Notes: generated by a model from the letters alone, not told the origin. A stretch of 64,000 nt of DNA from an uncultured Hyphomonas sp. (GCF_963678875.1 NZ_OY787456.1:186001-250000), one strand, 5' to 3'; shown: positions 8,045 to 16,633, counted from the stretch's first letter. Made by a program: numbers and translations.

Positions 8045-8608
8045 ATGGCTGAGATTCTTACGGCACCGCCGCACGGGCGGCCCGCACTGGTTCTGAATGC
8101 AGACTACAGGCCGCTATCCTACTATCCGCTATCGCTATGGCCATGGCAGGAAGTCGTGAAGGCGGTTTTCCTCGATCGTGTCGATATCGTTGCAGAATAC
8201 GACTATGTGATCCGCTCACCGAGCACGGCGTTCCGCCTGCCGAGCGTTATCGCGCTGCGCGATTTCATCCGCCAGGACCGCCCTCCGGCCTTCACCCGCT
8301 TCAACGTGTTCCTGCGCGACGGTTTCCAGTGTGCCTATTGCGGCGCGCATGACCAGTTGACCTTCGATCATGTGATCCCGCGTTCCAAGGGCGGCCGCAC
8401 GACCTGGGAAAACATCGTTGCCGCCTGCAGCCCCTGTAATCTGCGCAAAGGCAACAAGCTGATGAACCAGACGGACATGCACCTGCTGCGCCGGCCCTTC
8501 CGGCCGAACAATTACCAGCTGCAGGAAACCGGCCGACGCTTCCCGCCCAACCATTTGCACGAGACGTGGATGGACTATCTCTACTGGGATGTTGAGCTGG
8601 AGGGGTAG
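8045..8608 (+). CDS. HNH endonuclease family protein
   Basis: A 187-residue protein, ATG at 8045 after a GGAGGGT ribosome site. The N-terminal part (LVLNADYRPLSYYPLSLW, residues 16-33) is a signature of a family kept across alphaproteobacteria. The HNH fold lies in the second half: zinc Cys96-Cys99 (CAYC), Asp108-His109 (FDHV), Asn123 (WENI), then Cys128 and Cys131 (CSPC). This architecture suggests nicking or cleavage of nucleic acid, but the family's physiological role is unknown. It has no restriction partner or mobile context here, so it is likely a housekeeping protein. Confidence 0.85.
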   Translation: MAEILTAPPHGRPALVLNADYRPLSYYPLSLWPWQEVVKAVFLDRVDIVAEYDYVIRSPSTAFRLPSVIALRDFIRQDRPPAFTRFNVFLRDGFQCAYCGAHDQLTFDHVIPRSKGGRTTWENIVAACSPCNLRKGNKLMNQTDMHLLRRPFRPNNYQLQETGRRFPPNHLHETWMDYLYWDVELEG

Positions 8609-8609
8609 G

Positions 8610-9065
8610 ATGCGCGCCTTCGGCTGGATGCGTATCTCACTGATTGTCGTCGGTTGTGCTCTGATCGCAGGGATATGGGCGGTCCGGAAGCGGGCTGTGG
8701 CCGAGGCGGAAGTGGCACAGCTCCGCGACGCCGTCCACAGGATCGAGGCCCGTATTGCGATGCCGCCGGGCGCCGCGCCGCTCAGCGAATACCAGCGCTA
8801 TTATGCCTGGGATGAGCTGGAAGGCCGCCGGGTCGTTCTGGGGCATTTCCTGCAGGACGATACGCCGGACACCTCACCGGAGGCTGAAGGGGTTGAGGGG
8901 CTTGCCGGGTCCTATATCTGGCACGGACGGTTCTTGCCGACGATCGCTGATGGCGGCTGTCGGATGGTGACGGTCTATTTCGACGTCGAAGCGGATGCGT
9001 TTATCCTGTTGAAGCGCACCGGTGGCGGGGAGGCTGCGCCGGCGCTTTGCAACGGCTACGCCTGA
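8610..9065 (+). CDS. Small membrane-anchored protein of unknown function
   Basis: A 151-residue protein that I do not recognise. ATG 8610 is taken because AGGGGTAGG lies immediately upstream, at the end of the HNH gene; a start 21 bases earlier is open but overlaps that gene. One membrane helix (about 7-24) is followed by a short coiled segment (EAEVAQLRDAVHRIEARI, about 32-49) and a compact C-terminal domain with two Cys residues (GGCRMV and APALCNG) that could form a disulfide. It probably faces the periplasm. It is one base from the HNH stop, so the two are likely co-expressed. Confidence 0.65.
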   Translation: MRAFGWMRISLIVVGCALIAGIWAVRKRAVAEAEVAQLRDAVHRIEARIAMPPGAAPLSEYQRYYAWDELEGRRVVLGHFLQDDTPDTSPEAEGVEGLAGSYIWHGRFLPTIADGGCRMVTVYFDVEADAFILLKRTGGGEAAPALCNGYA

Positions 9066-9149
9066 TTAACCATCAGACCGCTGTATTTGTTACATATTCG
9101 CACCTGAAATGTCACAAAAACCATATGAAATCAGGCTATCCGCCAACGG

Positions 9150-9971
9150 ATGTCCTCATCGCGCCAGCAGCCCAAGCCGGAATACAAGGCGATTTTCATC
9201 TCCGATGTGCATCTCGGCAGTGCCGGGTGCCAGGCAGATGCGCTGTGCGGGTTCCTGAAAACGCATACGTCCGAGCAACTCTACCTCGTCGGTGACATCA
9301 TCGATGGCTGGCGGATGCGCAAGAAATGGTTCTGGCCGCAATCCCACACGAACGTCATCCGCCGGATCCTGACGGCCGCCAAGCGCGGCACGGAAGTGAC
9401 CTATATCATCGGCAATCATGACGAGTTCCTGCGGGCCTTCCTCCAGTTCCGGCTGGCCTTTGGCGATATCAGCGTCAAGAACCGCGCCCTGCATGAGGGT
9501 GAGGACGGCAAGCGCTATCTCGTCGTGCATGGCGACATGTTCGACGGCATGATGCGGGCGGACCGCAAATGGATCATGCACCTCGGCGACCACGCCTATA
9601 ACTTCCTGCTGTGGGCGAACACGAAGCTGAACGCCATCCGCCGCCGTCTCGGCATGCCCTACTGGTCGCTGTCGCAGGCGCTGAAGAAGCGCACCAAGCG
9701 GGCGCTGAACCATATCCACAATTTCGAGGGCCATGTGGCGGACTATTGCCGCCGCAAAGGCTATGACGGCGCGATCTGCGGCCACATCCACGTTGCCGAA
9801 ATGCGCGATATCGACGGCATCACCTATATGAATGACGGCGACTGGGTGGAAAGCTGCACAGCGCTTGTCGAGCATCATGACGGCCGCTGGGAAATCCTCC
9901 ACTTCCAGCCCCATGCCGTGAAGGCCGACGAGCCCGTCGCGAAAGAGGCCCGCATCCGCGCGGTGGCGTAA
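9150..9971 (+). CDS. UDP-2,3-diacylglucosamine diphosphatase-like metallophosphoesterase
   Basis: A 273-residue calcineurin-like phosphoesterase. All metal-binding blocks are present: DVH at 19-21, GDIID at 48-52, GNHD at 88-91, HGD at 127-129 and GHIH at 211-214. The insert between blocks (KWIMHLGDHAY...WANTKLNAIRRR) matches the LpxH-type group widespread in alphaproteobacteria. LpxH hydrolyses UDP-2,3-diacylglucosamine to lipid X in lipid A synthesis. Many alphaproteobacteria use LpxI for that step, so this paralogue's substrate is uncertain. A CtrA-like TTAACCAT lies at 9066-9073 upstream. Confidence 0.82.
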   Translation: MSSSRQQPKPEYKAIFISDVHLGSAGCQADALCGFLKTHTSEQLYLVGDIIDGWRMRKKWFWPQSHTNVIRRILTAAKRGTEVTYIIGNHDEFLRAFLQFRLAFGDISVKNRALHEGEDGKRYLVVHGDMFDGMMRADRKWIMHLGDHAYNFLLWANTKLNAIRRRLGMPYWSLSQALKKRTKRALNHIHNFEGHVADYCRRKGYDGAICGHIHVAEMRDIDGITYMNDGDWVESCTALVEHHDGRWEILHFQPHAVKADEPVAKEARIRAVA

Positions 9972-10087
9972 TTGGGTCAACTTCGCCGGCAGCGATTTCC
10001 CCGGACTTGAGGGAAAAGTTCCGACCTTTAAGGGAACTAAGAATCGCGCTTTAGTTTCTGCTCCATTGTGCGGTGTGGAGTGTGGGC

Positions 10088-10693
10088 GTGAACGAAGCGT
10101 CGATAAGTAGCATTCTTGCGACGATTGTTACGCTGCTCATCGTTTGGTGGCTCACTGATAGATTCCGTCGCAAAGCAGATTTGTTCTGGTACGTGTTGCC
10201 TAGGGCGTCCTTTAATTTTCCAGGGCCCAATGAGAACGATCCACCCCTCCCGATTAACGCCGAGATACTGGTGCTTCAGAATCTCGGACGTGCAACTGCG
10301 GAAGGCATTGAGGTCGTGCTGACCCGCAGACCGGAAGATTGGGAAATGCGCATCGTTCCCAACAGAAATGTTCGCACCAGCGTCATTGGGGAAGGTAATT
10401 ACCTGATTGAGTTTGGAAACTTGGGGCCGCAGGAATTGGCGCAAGTATTAGTGCACTATAATACTGCGGCGCCTGCAATAGTTCAGATTCGTACTAAAGA
10501 CGGGCTTGTCCTCTCAGGCGCAAATTGGCGCGTCATTCGTCAGGCGCCCAAATGGGTTGAGTGGTCGATCATTTTTCTTGCAGCTGTTGGACTGTTCTTG
10601 GTGGTTCTGATGCTCATTTCCTTTGTCCAGGTTGTTGGTCCTTCGATTGCTTCTGCGCTCAGCGGTTTTTGGAAGTCCGTTGTGCCAAAGTAG
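10088..10693 (+). CDS. Two-helix membrane protein of unknown function with odd codon use
   Basis: A 201-residue protein I do not recognise. GTG 10088 is preferred because GGAG lies seven bases before it; GTG codons at 10073 and 10082 are alternatives. One membrane helix is at about 5-23 followed by a positive patch (DRFRRK), and a second is at about 158-181. The loop between them is beta-rich (EILVLQNLGRATAEGIEVVL), resembling an Ig-like or CARDB-type sandwich. Codons such as ATA, TTA, AGA and AGT, and AT-richer text including the upstream gap, contrast with all neighbours, so recent acquisition is plausible. Neighbours are housekeeping genes and give no hint of role. Confidence 0.7.
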   Translation: MNEASISSILATIVTLLIVWWLTDRFRRKADLFWYVLPRASFNFPGPNENDPPLPINAEILVLQNLGRATAEGIEVVLTRRPEDWEMRIVPNRNVRTSVIGEGNYLIEFGNLGPQELAQVLVHYNTAAPAIVQIRTKDGLVLSGANWRVIRQAPKWVEWSIIFLAAVGLFLVVLMLISFVQVVGPSIASALSGFWKSVVPK

Positions 10694-10745
10694 TCGCGGT
10701 TTAAGCTCGCTTGACTTCTCAGCCCCACCCGGCCACGTCACGTCA

Positions 10746-13499
10746 ATGCAATCCTCCCTGAAGGCCATTCTGGGCCCCACCAATACCGGCAAGACGCATT
10801 ACGCGATTGAACGGATGACCGGCTTTGGCACCGGCATGATCGGCCTGCCGCTGCGCCTGCTGGCGCGGGAGGTGTATGACCGGGTGGTGGAGCGCAAGGG
10901 CGAGGCCTCTGCGGCGCTGATCACAGGCGAGGAGCGGATTGTTCCGTCCACGGCGCGGTATTTCATCTGCACGGTCGAGGCGATGCCGGTGGAACTGCGC
11001 ACCGATTTCGTGGCCATCGACGAAATCCAGCTCGCCCAGGACGAAGACCGCGGCCATATCTTCACAGACCGCATCCTGAATTTGCGTGGCAATCACGAGA
11101 CGCTGCTGCTCGGCTCCGACACCATGCGCGGCATTCTCGGGGAGCTGAAACTGGGCGCAGGGACGGAGCCGCGCGAGCGCTTCTCCGAGCTTCGCTATAT
11201 CGGGCATACCAAGATCACCAAGCTGCCGAAGCGCACGGCCATTGTCGGCTTCAGCGCCGAGGAGGTCTACGCCATTGCCGAATTGCTGCGCCGTCAGAAG
11301 GGCGGGGCGGCAGTCGTGATGGGCGCGCTCAGCCCCCGCACACGCAATGCGCAGGTCGAGATGTTCCAGTCGGGCGAGGTCGACTACATTGTCGCGACCG
11401 ACGCGATCGGCATGGGGCTGAACCTCGATGTCGACCGGGTGGTCTTCGCCTCGCGCTCCAAATTCGACGGACGCCGCCACCGGCCGCTCACACTGGCCGA
11501 ATGCGGACAGATCGCGGGCCGGGCCGGGCGCTTCCGTCAGGACGGTGAGTTCGGTGAAACGGCCGATTGCCCACCTTTCGAGGAGGAGCAATGGCGCGCC
11601 ATCGAGGCACACCGGTTCGATCCGGTGGACGCGATCCAGTGGCGCAATTCCGATCTCGATTTCTCGTCGCTGAAGACACTGATCCGCAGCCTCGAAAAGC
11701 CGTCCGGCAATCCGGTGCTGATCCACACGCCGCACGCGCTGGACGAGTGGGTGCTGCGCCGGATGAGCGAGGATGGCCATATCGGGCCGGACGTGTCCGG
11801 TGCGCGGAAAGTACGCCGCCTGTGGGATCTTGCCCGCCTGCCGGACTTCCGCAAGCTTGGCCCGGAAGGCCATGGCCGTCTCGTGCTGGGCCTTGCCGAA
11901 ACGCTGATCGACCCGGATGCGCGCCTCTCGAATGCGGGCATGGAGCGGCGGCTGGACGATCTGTCCTCCACCGAGGGCGACATCGCAAAATTGCAGCAGC
12001 GCCTTGCCAGCATCCGCACATGGACGTATGCGGCCAACCGCCCCGACTGGTTGGAAAACCCTGCTTATTGGCAGGAAAAGACCCGCACGATAGAAGACGC
12101 GTTATCAGATGCGCTCCATCAGGCGCTGACTGCAAGATTCGTGGACCGAAGAACAACAGCGCTGCTCGCCAGCCTGAAAAAGGAAGATGCACTCGTGACT
12201 GACCTGACGCCGGAAGGCGACGTGACCGTCGAAGGCCACATCGTCGGACGCCTGAAAGGCCTGACCTTCGAACCGGTCCTGGATGCCCGTACACTTGAAG
12301 GCAAGGCGGTGCGCGGCGCGGCTGCGGCTGCCATCCGCCCGATGCTGCTGCAACGCCTCGGCGAGATCGCAGGGGCGCCGTCGGATGCCTTCACGCTGGC
12401 CGATGATGGCTCGATCGAACATGGCGGCGCCGCTGTGGCGCGCCTGTCGAAAGGTGCCAGCTGGATGGCGCCGCGCGTTGACCTGGTCGGCGCAACCGAG
12501 ACAGAACCACACGACCGCGAGCCAGCCCGCGCCCGGATCGAGGAATGGCTGCGCAGTGAGATTGCGCGCGTCCTGCCGGTCCACTGGAAACTGTCGGCGG
12601 AGAAATCCGGCGAGACGCTGGACGGCCTGCCGCGCGGCCTTGCCTTCCGCGTGCTGGAAAGCGGCGCGGCGGTGGACCTGCGCAATGATGACCAGTCCGT
12701 CCGCCTGACACCGGAACAGCGCGAGGCCCTGAAAGGCATCGGCATCCGGGCCGGCCGTGTCGCGGCCCATGTGCCGGACGCGCAGAAGCCTGCCGCCCAG
12801 CGGATGATCGCCATCCTGCGCGCCGTGTTTGCCGATGAAGGCTTCCCGCTCGCGCCGGAAGGGGCAGGCTCCTTCGCGCTGGACGGCACCTGGCCGGAAG
12901 AAGCGCTCGCGGCAAACGGTTATCTCCGCTTTGGCAAGCGCGCGGTGCGGGCTGACCTTGCCGAGCGTCTCGGCTGGGAACTTTCCAAGCGCCGCCGCGA
13001 GGCCGGCAAGAACGCCTTCGCCATCCCGATCGATCTCGCTTCGGTCGTGTCCTGCCCGGCAGATGACTGGCCGGCGGTGCTGAAAGGCTTCGGCCTCGCC
13101 CCGGCGGAGAAGGACAAGGATACCGGCGCCGTGATGCTGTGGCGCTATGGTGCCCGGTCGCGCCCCGAAGAGGGGACAGGCCGTCCGCCGCGCCGTGACG
13201 GCGGGCAAGGGCAGGGTAAACGCCCTGAAAACCAGGGGAGCAACCGCGGAGGCGGCAAACGCGGGCAGGATCGGGGCGGCCGGCAGGGCCAGCCCGGCCG
13301 TTCGGCCCATCGCGGCGCGCCGCAAAGCCGCCAGCCGGACCCGAACAGCCCCTTCGCGGCACTGGCCGCCCTGCTGCCGCCGGAACCGCCGCCGAAAAAG
13401 AAGCGCAAGCCGAAGAAAAAGGGCGGTCCGAAACCGGATGCCGCCAACGCCAAGGCTGCGCCGGAGGCAGGTAGCTTCACCTACAAACCGTTCAGCTGA
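10746..13499 (+). CDS. Suv3-like DExH RNA helicase with basic RG-rich tail
   Basis: A 917-residue superfamily 2 helicase. ATG 10746 gives a product that opens directly at the helicase core. Motif I GPTNTGKT is at 10-17, motif II DEIQ at 92-95, the motif V region DAIGMGLNLD near 219-228 and motif VI QIAGRAGR at 255-262. DEIQ with GPTNTGKT is typical of the Suv3 family, the mitochondrial degradosome helicase whose bacterial relatives are mainly alphaproteobacterial. After a long alpha-helical middle, the last 110 residues or so are low complexity, rich in Gly, Arg, Gln and Lys, ending with a Lys/Pro run. This tail probably binds RNA. The S4-domain gene starts nine bases after the stop. Confidence 0.85.
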   Translation: MQSSLKAILGPTNTGKTHYAIERMTGFGTGMIGLPLRLLAREVYDRVVERKGEASAALITGEERIVPSTARYFICTVEAMPVELRTDFVAIDEIQLAQDEDRGHIFTDRILNLRGNHETLLLGSDTMRGILGELKLGAGTEPRERFSELRYIGHTKITKLPKRTAIVGFSAEEVYAIAELLRRQKGGAAVVMGALSPRTRNAQVEMFQSGEVDYIVATDAIGMGLNLDVDRVVFASRSKFDGRRHRPLTLAECGQIAGRAGRFRQDGEFGETADCPPFEEEQWRAIEAHRFDPVDAIQWRNSDLDFSSLKTLIRSLEKPSGNPVLIHTPHALDEWVLRRMSEDGHIGPDVSGARKVRRLWDLARLPDFRKLGPEGHGRLVLGLAETLIDPDARLSNAGMERRLDDLSSTEGDIAKLQQRLASIRTWTYAANRPDWLENPAYWQEKTRTIEDALSDALHQALTARFVDRRTTALLASLKKEDALVTDLTPEGDVTVEGHIVGRLKGLTFEPVLDARTLEGKAVRGAAAAAIRPMLLQRLGEIAGAPSDAFTLADDGSIEHGGAAVARLSKGASWMAPRVDLVGATETEPHDREPARARIEEWLRSEIARVLPVHWKLSAEKSGETLDGLPRGLAFRVLESGAAVDLRNDDQSVRLTPEQREALKGIGIRAGRVAAHVPDAQKPAAQRMIAILRAVFADEGFPLAPEGAGSFALDGTWPEEALAANGYLRFGKRAVRADLAERLGWELSKRRREAGKNAFAIPIDLASVVSCPADDWPAVLKGFGLAPAEKDKDTGAVMLWRYGARSRPEEGTGRPPRRDGGQGQGKRPENQGSNRGGGKRGQDRGGRQGQPGRSAHRGAPQSRQPDPNSPFAALAALLPPEPPPKKKRKPKKKGGPKPDAANAKAAPEAGSFTYKPFS

Positions 13500-13507
13500 G
13501 CGCGCCC

Positions 13508-13792
13508 ATGGCCGACACGCTGCGCCTTGATGTCTGGCTGTGGCGAGCGCGCTTTTTCAAGACACGGTCCCTGGCTGCCGGCCATGTGCGCGGACGCGGG
13601 GTACGCCTGTCGCACAACGGGCAGACCCGGCGGATCGACAAGCCCGGACAGGTGATCACACCGGGTGATGTTGTAACCCTTGCGCGAGGGGCGCATATAA
13701 CCAGCCTCGAGATCCTGGACCTTGGCACACGGCGCGGCCCGCCGGCGGAGGCTCAGGCGCTCTACAGACTGTTGGAAGGCGGACCTGAATGA
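13508..13792 (+). CDS. S4-domain RNA-binding protein, HslR-like
   Basis: A 94-residue protein made almost wholly of an S4 domain (RLDVWLWRARFFKTRSLA..., residues 6-65). The LDVWLW opening and KTRSLA helix match heat-shock protein 15 (HslR), which binds 50S subunits carrying stalled nascent chains. It sits eight bases after the Suv3-like helicase and overlaps the terB start by four bases (ATGA), so helicase, S4 protein and TerB appear to be one transcription unit. HslR function is inferred from family membership; alphaproteobacterial versions are less studied. Confidence 0.85.
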   Translation: MADTLRLDVWLWRARFFKTRSLAAGHVRGRGVRLSHNGQTRRIDKPGQVITPGDVVTLARGAHITSLEILDLGTRRGPPAEAQALYRLLEGGPE

Positions 13793-14226
13793 ACATCCTG
13801 CGAAACCTCTTCCGGTCCCGGACACCCGCAGAGCGGGATATGGACCCGAAGCTGGCCGCTGCTGCGCTTCTGGTCGAAGCTGCGCTGGTCGATGGCGTAT
13901 ATGTGAACATCGAAAGCGACATGATCGCAGAGATCCTGCTGGACGCGTTCGATCTGGACGCCGACCAGGTGGATGATCTGATCACCGAAGGCGAAACGCT
14001 CGCCGAAGAGGCCGTCGATTCCTTCAATTTCACCCGGCATGTGAAAAAACTTCCCATGGAAACAAGGGTTTCAGTGATTGAGGGGCTGTACCGGGTGGCG
14101 CTTTCCGACGGGGAGCGGTCTGACGAGGAGGATGCCTTCATCCGCCATGTCGCCTCGCTGCTCTATGTGGATGATGTCTCCCGCGCAGGCGCCCGTCAGC
14201 GCGCCGAAGCCCGTCGCACGGCCTAA
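13789..14226 (+). CDS. TerB-like (tellurite-resistance/DUF533-type) protein
   Basis: A 145-residue helical protein of the TerB superfamily. The family pattern appears twice: LAAAALLVEAALVDGVYVNIE (split over residues about 21-41) and VSVIEGLYRVALSDGERSDEEDAFI (about 92-116), each with acidic DG/DE clusters that bind metal in TerB. There is no ter operon here and no sign of tellurite resistance. It overlaps the S4 gene start-to-stop. A general stress or metal-related role is only inference. Confidence 0.8.
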   Translation: MNILRNLFRSRTPAERDMDPKLAAAALLVEAALVDGVYVNIESDMIAEILLDAFDLDADQVDDLITEGETLAEEAVDSFNFTRHVKKLPMETRVSVIEGLYRVALSDGERSDEEDAFIRHVASLLYVDDVSRAGARQRAEARRTA

Positions 14227-14319
14227 AGCTAAACACACCGTGCAGGACACCGCATTGACAGGGCCCGCTCAGCGCGCCATTTCGCCCCTGCAAAATTCCT
14301 CTGAAGAAGCCTTCCGCCC

Positions 14320-14661
14320 ATGACCTATATCGTTGTCGACGCCTGTATCCGCTGCAAATACATGGATTGCGTCGAGGTTTGCCCTGTCGATTGCTTCTAC
14401 GAGGGCGAGAACATGCTCGTCATCCATCCGGAGGAGTGCATCGACTGCGGCGTCTGCGAACCGGAATGCCCGGTCGAGGCCATCAAGCCCGATACCGAGG
14501 ACGATCCGGACGGCAAATGGTTGAAGCTCAATTCCGAGTATTCGAAGACCTGGCCAAACATCACGCGTATGAAAGAGCCGCCGGCCGACCGTGAAGAGTT
14601 TGCACAGGAAACTGGTAAACTTGAGAAATACTTCAGCGCCAATCCGGGTGCTGGCGACTGA
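14320..14661 (+). CDS. fdxA: 7Fe ferredoxin FdxA
   Basis: A 113-residue seven-iron ferredoxin. Cysteines fall in the Azotobacter FdI pattern: Cys9, Cys17 and Cys50 for a [3Fe-4S] cluster and Cys21, Cys40, Cys43 and Cys46 for a [4Fe-4S] cluster, with extra Cys12 and Cys25. The C-terminal part (WPNITRMKEP) is the typical FdxA extension. It carries low-potential electrons for unknown cytosolic partners and is nearly universal in alphaproteobacteria. It usually precedes carD, as here (262-bp gap). A TTGACA at about 14255 upstream could be part of its promoter, but no clear -10 was found. Confidence 0.93.
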   Translation: MTYIVVDACIRCKYMDCVEVCPVDCFYEGENMLVIHPEECIDCGVCEPECPVEAIKPDTEDDPDGKWLKLNSEYSKTWPNITRMKEPPADREEFAQETGKLEKYFSANPGAGD

Positions 14662-14720
14662 CGGTCTGTAAGCCGGCTGCATCCCTGCGGGCCCTGTAAA
14701 TGCTGCAGATCCAAGGAAAA

Positions 14721-14763
14721 GTTAACGATTTCCGACGCTTCGTTAACTTCATACATGGTTAAC
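14721..14763 (+). promoter_or_regulatory. Cluster of three GTTAAC motifs before carD, candidate CtrA-type sites
   Basis: GTTAAC occurs at 14721, 14742 and 14758, with spacing of 21 and 16 bases. The third is read on the minus strand as GTTAACCAT, which contains TTAACCAT, the CtrA half-site of Caulobacterales; the first is one base off. They lie 160-200 bp before the carD start, in a long AT-rich leader. No N7-spaced full TTAA-N7-TTAA box is present. CtrA control of carD is therefore a guess. Confidence 0.3.
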
Positions 14764-14923
14764 GCTTGCGCAGACCTGTTGAAAAAGCTGCAGATTTGTG
14801 ATACTGTTCAAACTTGAGCAATAAATGAAAAGAGCTGCAATTTCCTAACTCAGACCGTACACACAGCGGACTGGGGTGGGTTTCTTCGGCTCTTTATACG
14901 CGTAGAAAAGGGCGATATCCGAC

Positions 14924-15445
14924 ATGGCGAAAAAAACAGATGCGTCACTGACGTTCGGGGTGGGTCAAAGCGTCGTTTACCCGGCACACGGGGTCGGCAA
15001 GATCACCGGGGTCGAGAAGCAGACTGTCGCCGGGATGGAACTGGAAGTTTACGTCGTCGCCTTCGACCAGGACAAAATGATCCTGCGCGTGCCGACCAAT
15101 CGCGCCGAAGCCTCCGGCATGCGCGCGCTGGCCGGCTCCAAGCTGGTTGACGATGCCCTGAAGACGCTGGGCGGCAAGGCCCGCATCAAGCGCACCATGT
15201 GGTCGCGCCGGGCCCAGGAATACGAAGCCAAGATCAATTCGGGCGACCTGATCTCGATCGCCGAAGTCGTGCGCGACCTGCACCGCGGCGAAGACCAGCC
15301 GGAGCAGTCCTATTCCGAGCGCCAGCTCTATGAGAATGCGCTGGACCGTATGGCCCGTGAACTGGCAGCTGTCGAAAACATCGACAAGACCGACGCCATG
15401 GAAAAACTGGCGAAGTCGCTGGCCAAGAAAAAAGTTGCGGCGTAA
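14924..15445 (+). CDS. carD: CarD family transcriptional regulator
   Basis: A 173-residue global regulator that binds the RNA polymerase beta subunit and promoter DNA to stabilise open complexes. The N-terminal RNAP-interacting Tudor-like domain shows GQSVVYPAHGVGKI (about 13-26), and the C-terminal helical domain shows the conserved RAQEYEAKINSGDL (about 91-104). Length matches alphaproteobacterial CarD/CdnL, essential for normal growth in Caulobacter. AAAAGGG lies 11 bases before the start. A terminator follows at 15479-15508. Confidence 0.93.
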   Translation: MAKKTDASLTFGVGQSVVYPAHGVGKITGVEKQTVAGMELEVYVVAFDQDKMILRVPTNRAEASGMRALAGSKLVDDALKTLGGKARIKRTMWSRRAQEYEAKINSGDLISIAEVVRDLHRGEDQPEQSYSERQLYENALDRMARELAAVENIDKTDAMEKLAKSLAKKKVAA

Positions 15446-15478
15446 CGGCGAAAGCCTGACCGTCTCATCATGCGAGAA

Positions 15479-15508
15479 CGCCCTGCAGCCCGTCTGCGGG
15501 GCGTTTTT
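15479..15508 (+). terminator. Rho-independent terminator of carD
   Basis: A 10-bp stem, CGCCCTGCAG with CTGCGGGGCG, closes a five-base loop (CCCGT) with one G-T pair and runs into TTTTT. It lies 34 bases after the carD stop. Confidence 0.85.
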
Positions 15509-15701
15509 GCGTCTGGATCCTAACAAAACCGGGCCTTCCGTTTACGAAGTGATTCGCCGGGCCATCTCCTGTTAACCTTAATGAAAACCTGAAGGCGCAA
15601 TCTTTTCTCCGTTGCCGGACATTCCGGCGACCCTTGGGTTGACCCCTGACGGTACGGAGAAAACTCCGGCTTGAAGGGAAAGTGGGTGACAGGAGAACGA
15701 G

Positions 15702-15971
15702 ATGCCCTATTCAGATATGCCTTTGCCGCCAGGAGCCCTGCTGGGCGCTGACGCGTGCGCAGAAGACCTCTACCAGGCCGGCCTGGTCTGTGCCGCCGGA
15801 ATCGATGCCGACATCGATCTGGTCGCCGCACACAAATGGTTCAACCTCGCCGCATCGCGCGGACATGAGGAAGCCAAATGCCAGCGCCAGGAAATGGCTG
15901 AGCTTCTGACCTCGGAAGAAGTGAAGATCGCTCTGTCCGCTGCGCGCGACTGGCTGAAGCTCGCCCACTAA
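15702..15971 (+). CDS. Small Sel1-repeat protein
   Basis: An 89-residue protein with one or two Sel1-type helix pairs: LYQAGLVCAAGIDADIDLVAAHKWF (split across about residues 23-47) and AASRGHEEAKCQRQEMAELL (about 50-69). The AHKWFNLAA sequence is the core Sel1 helix. It is far shorter than multi-repeat Sel1 proteins but the same mini-protein is common after carD or alone in alphaproteobacteria. It has no signal peptide and is likely cytosolic. AGGAGAACGAG lies just before the ATG. A hairpin at 15972-15987 without a T-run follows the stop. Function unknown. Confidence 0.78.
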   Translation: MPYSDMPLPPGALLGADACAEDLYQAGLVCAAGIDADIDLVAAHKWFNLAASRGHEEAKCQRQEMAELLTSEEVKIALSAARDWLKLAH

Positions 15972-16225
15972 GCCGCTCCGAAGCGGCCGGGTCTGCGCTT
16001 ATGGACCGGATGGTCCGCTCTGCATCGGGACGTGCAGTTGCGGACAGACGGTTCTTGCGCGCGGTTTCCCTGCTGTCCGGGCCGGCGGGCTTCCTGAGGC
16101 TCTCCCGGCAAAAAATGGGCCCCCGGTGCAATGCGTATGGGGGGCGCACACCGGAGGCCGCTTGAGTAGCGTCAAGCCGCAAGGAAAGAGACGCCTACGA
16201 GAGCCGCCTGTCTTGTGGGGAATCC

Positions 16226-16633
16226 TTACGAGCTTGCCGCCCGACTGGCCTGGAACCCTGTTTTCTTGTTGGCAGGCCGAAGAAGGAAGTAGAGGAAGGC
16301 AGCGATGAACCCCATGTCCATCAGGACAATCAGGGTCGTCGTGAGCGGGATGGTGCCATGGTACCAGTCCGGCAGGTAGACATAGGCAACGCCAAGCTTG
16401 CCGAGGAGGCCTGCCCAGACAACCGGGCGATAGCGCTTGGGGTCACCGCCGACAATCGCATAGACGACGCCGAAACAGAGCACGAGCGCGCCGGTGACTT
16501 TCATCAGTGCCGGATCGATGGTCTCCACGGTGCCCGTCATGCCCACCATCAGCTCGGGAGAGATGAAGAGTGGCGCACCGATTGCAAAGTTGAAGAAGGC
16601 GGCGGCCCAGAAAAAGATCTGCCAGTCTTTCAT
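16226..16633 (-). CDS. Small four-helix membrane protein of unknown function
   Basis: A 135-residue protein. The frame stays open 65 codons further upstream, but ATG 16633 has AAGGAG placed seven bases before it and begins a membrane protein cleanly. Four hydrophobic segments are at about 5-25, 44-63, 70-90 and 97-120, with a basic tail. Motifs include SPELMVGMTG and WAGLLGKLGVAY. It resembles the small DoxX-like or DUF4345-like membrane families, but I cannot assign one. It reads toward the Sel1 gene and is separated from the acyl-CoA ligase by 324 bp, so it probably has its own promoter there. Confidence 0.7.
   Translation of the reverse strand: MKDWQIFFWAAAFFNFAIGAPLFISPELMVGMTGTVETIDPALMKVTGALVLCFGVVYAIVGGDPKRYRPVVWAGLLGKLGVAYVYLPDWYHGTIPLTTTLIVLMDMGFIAAFLYFLLRPANKKTGFQASRAASS

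Noticed and set aside
13789..14226. Tellurite-resistance system
   Set aside because: Only a lone TerB-like protein is present, with no terC/D/E/Z; nothing supports resistance.
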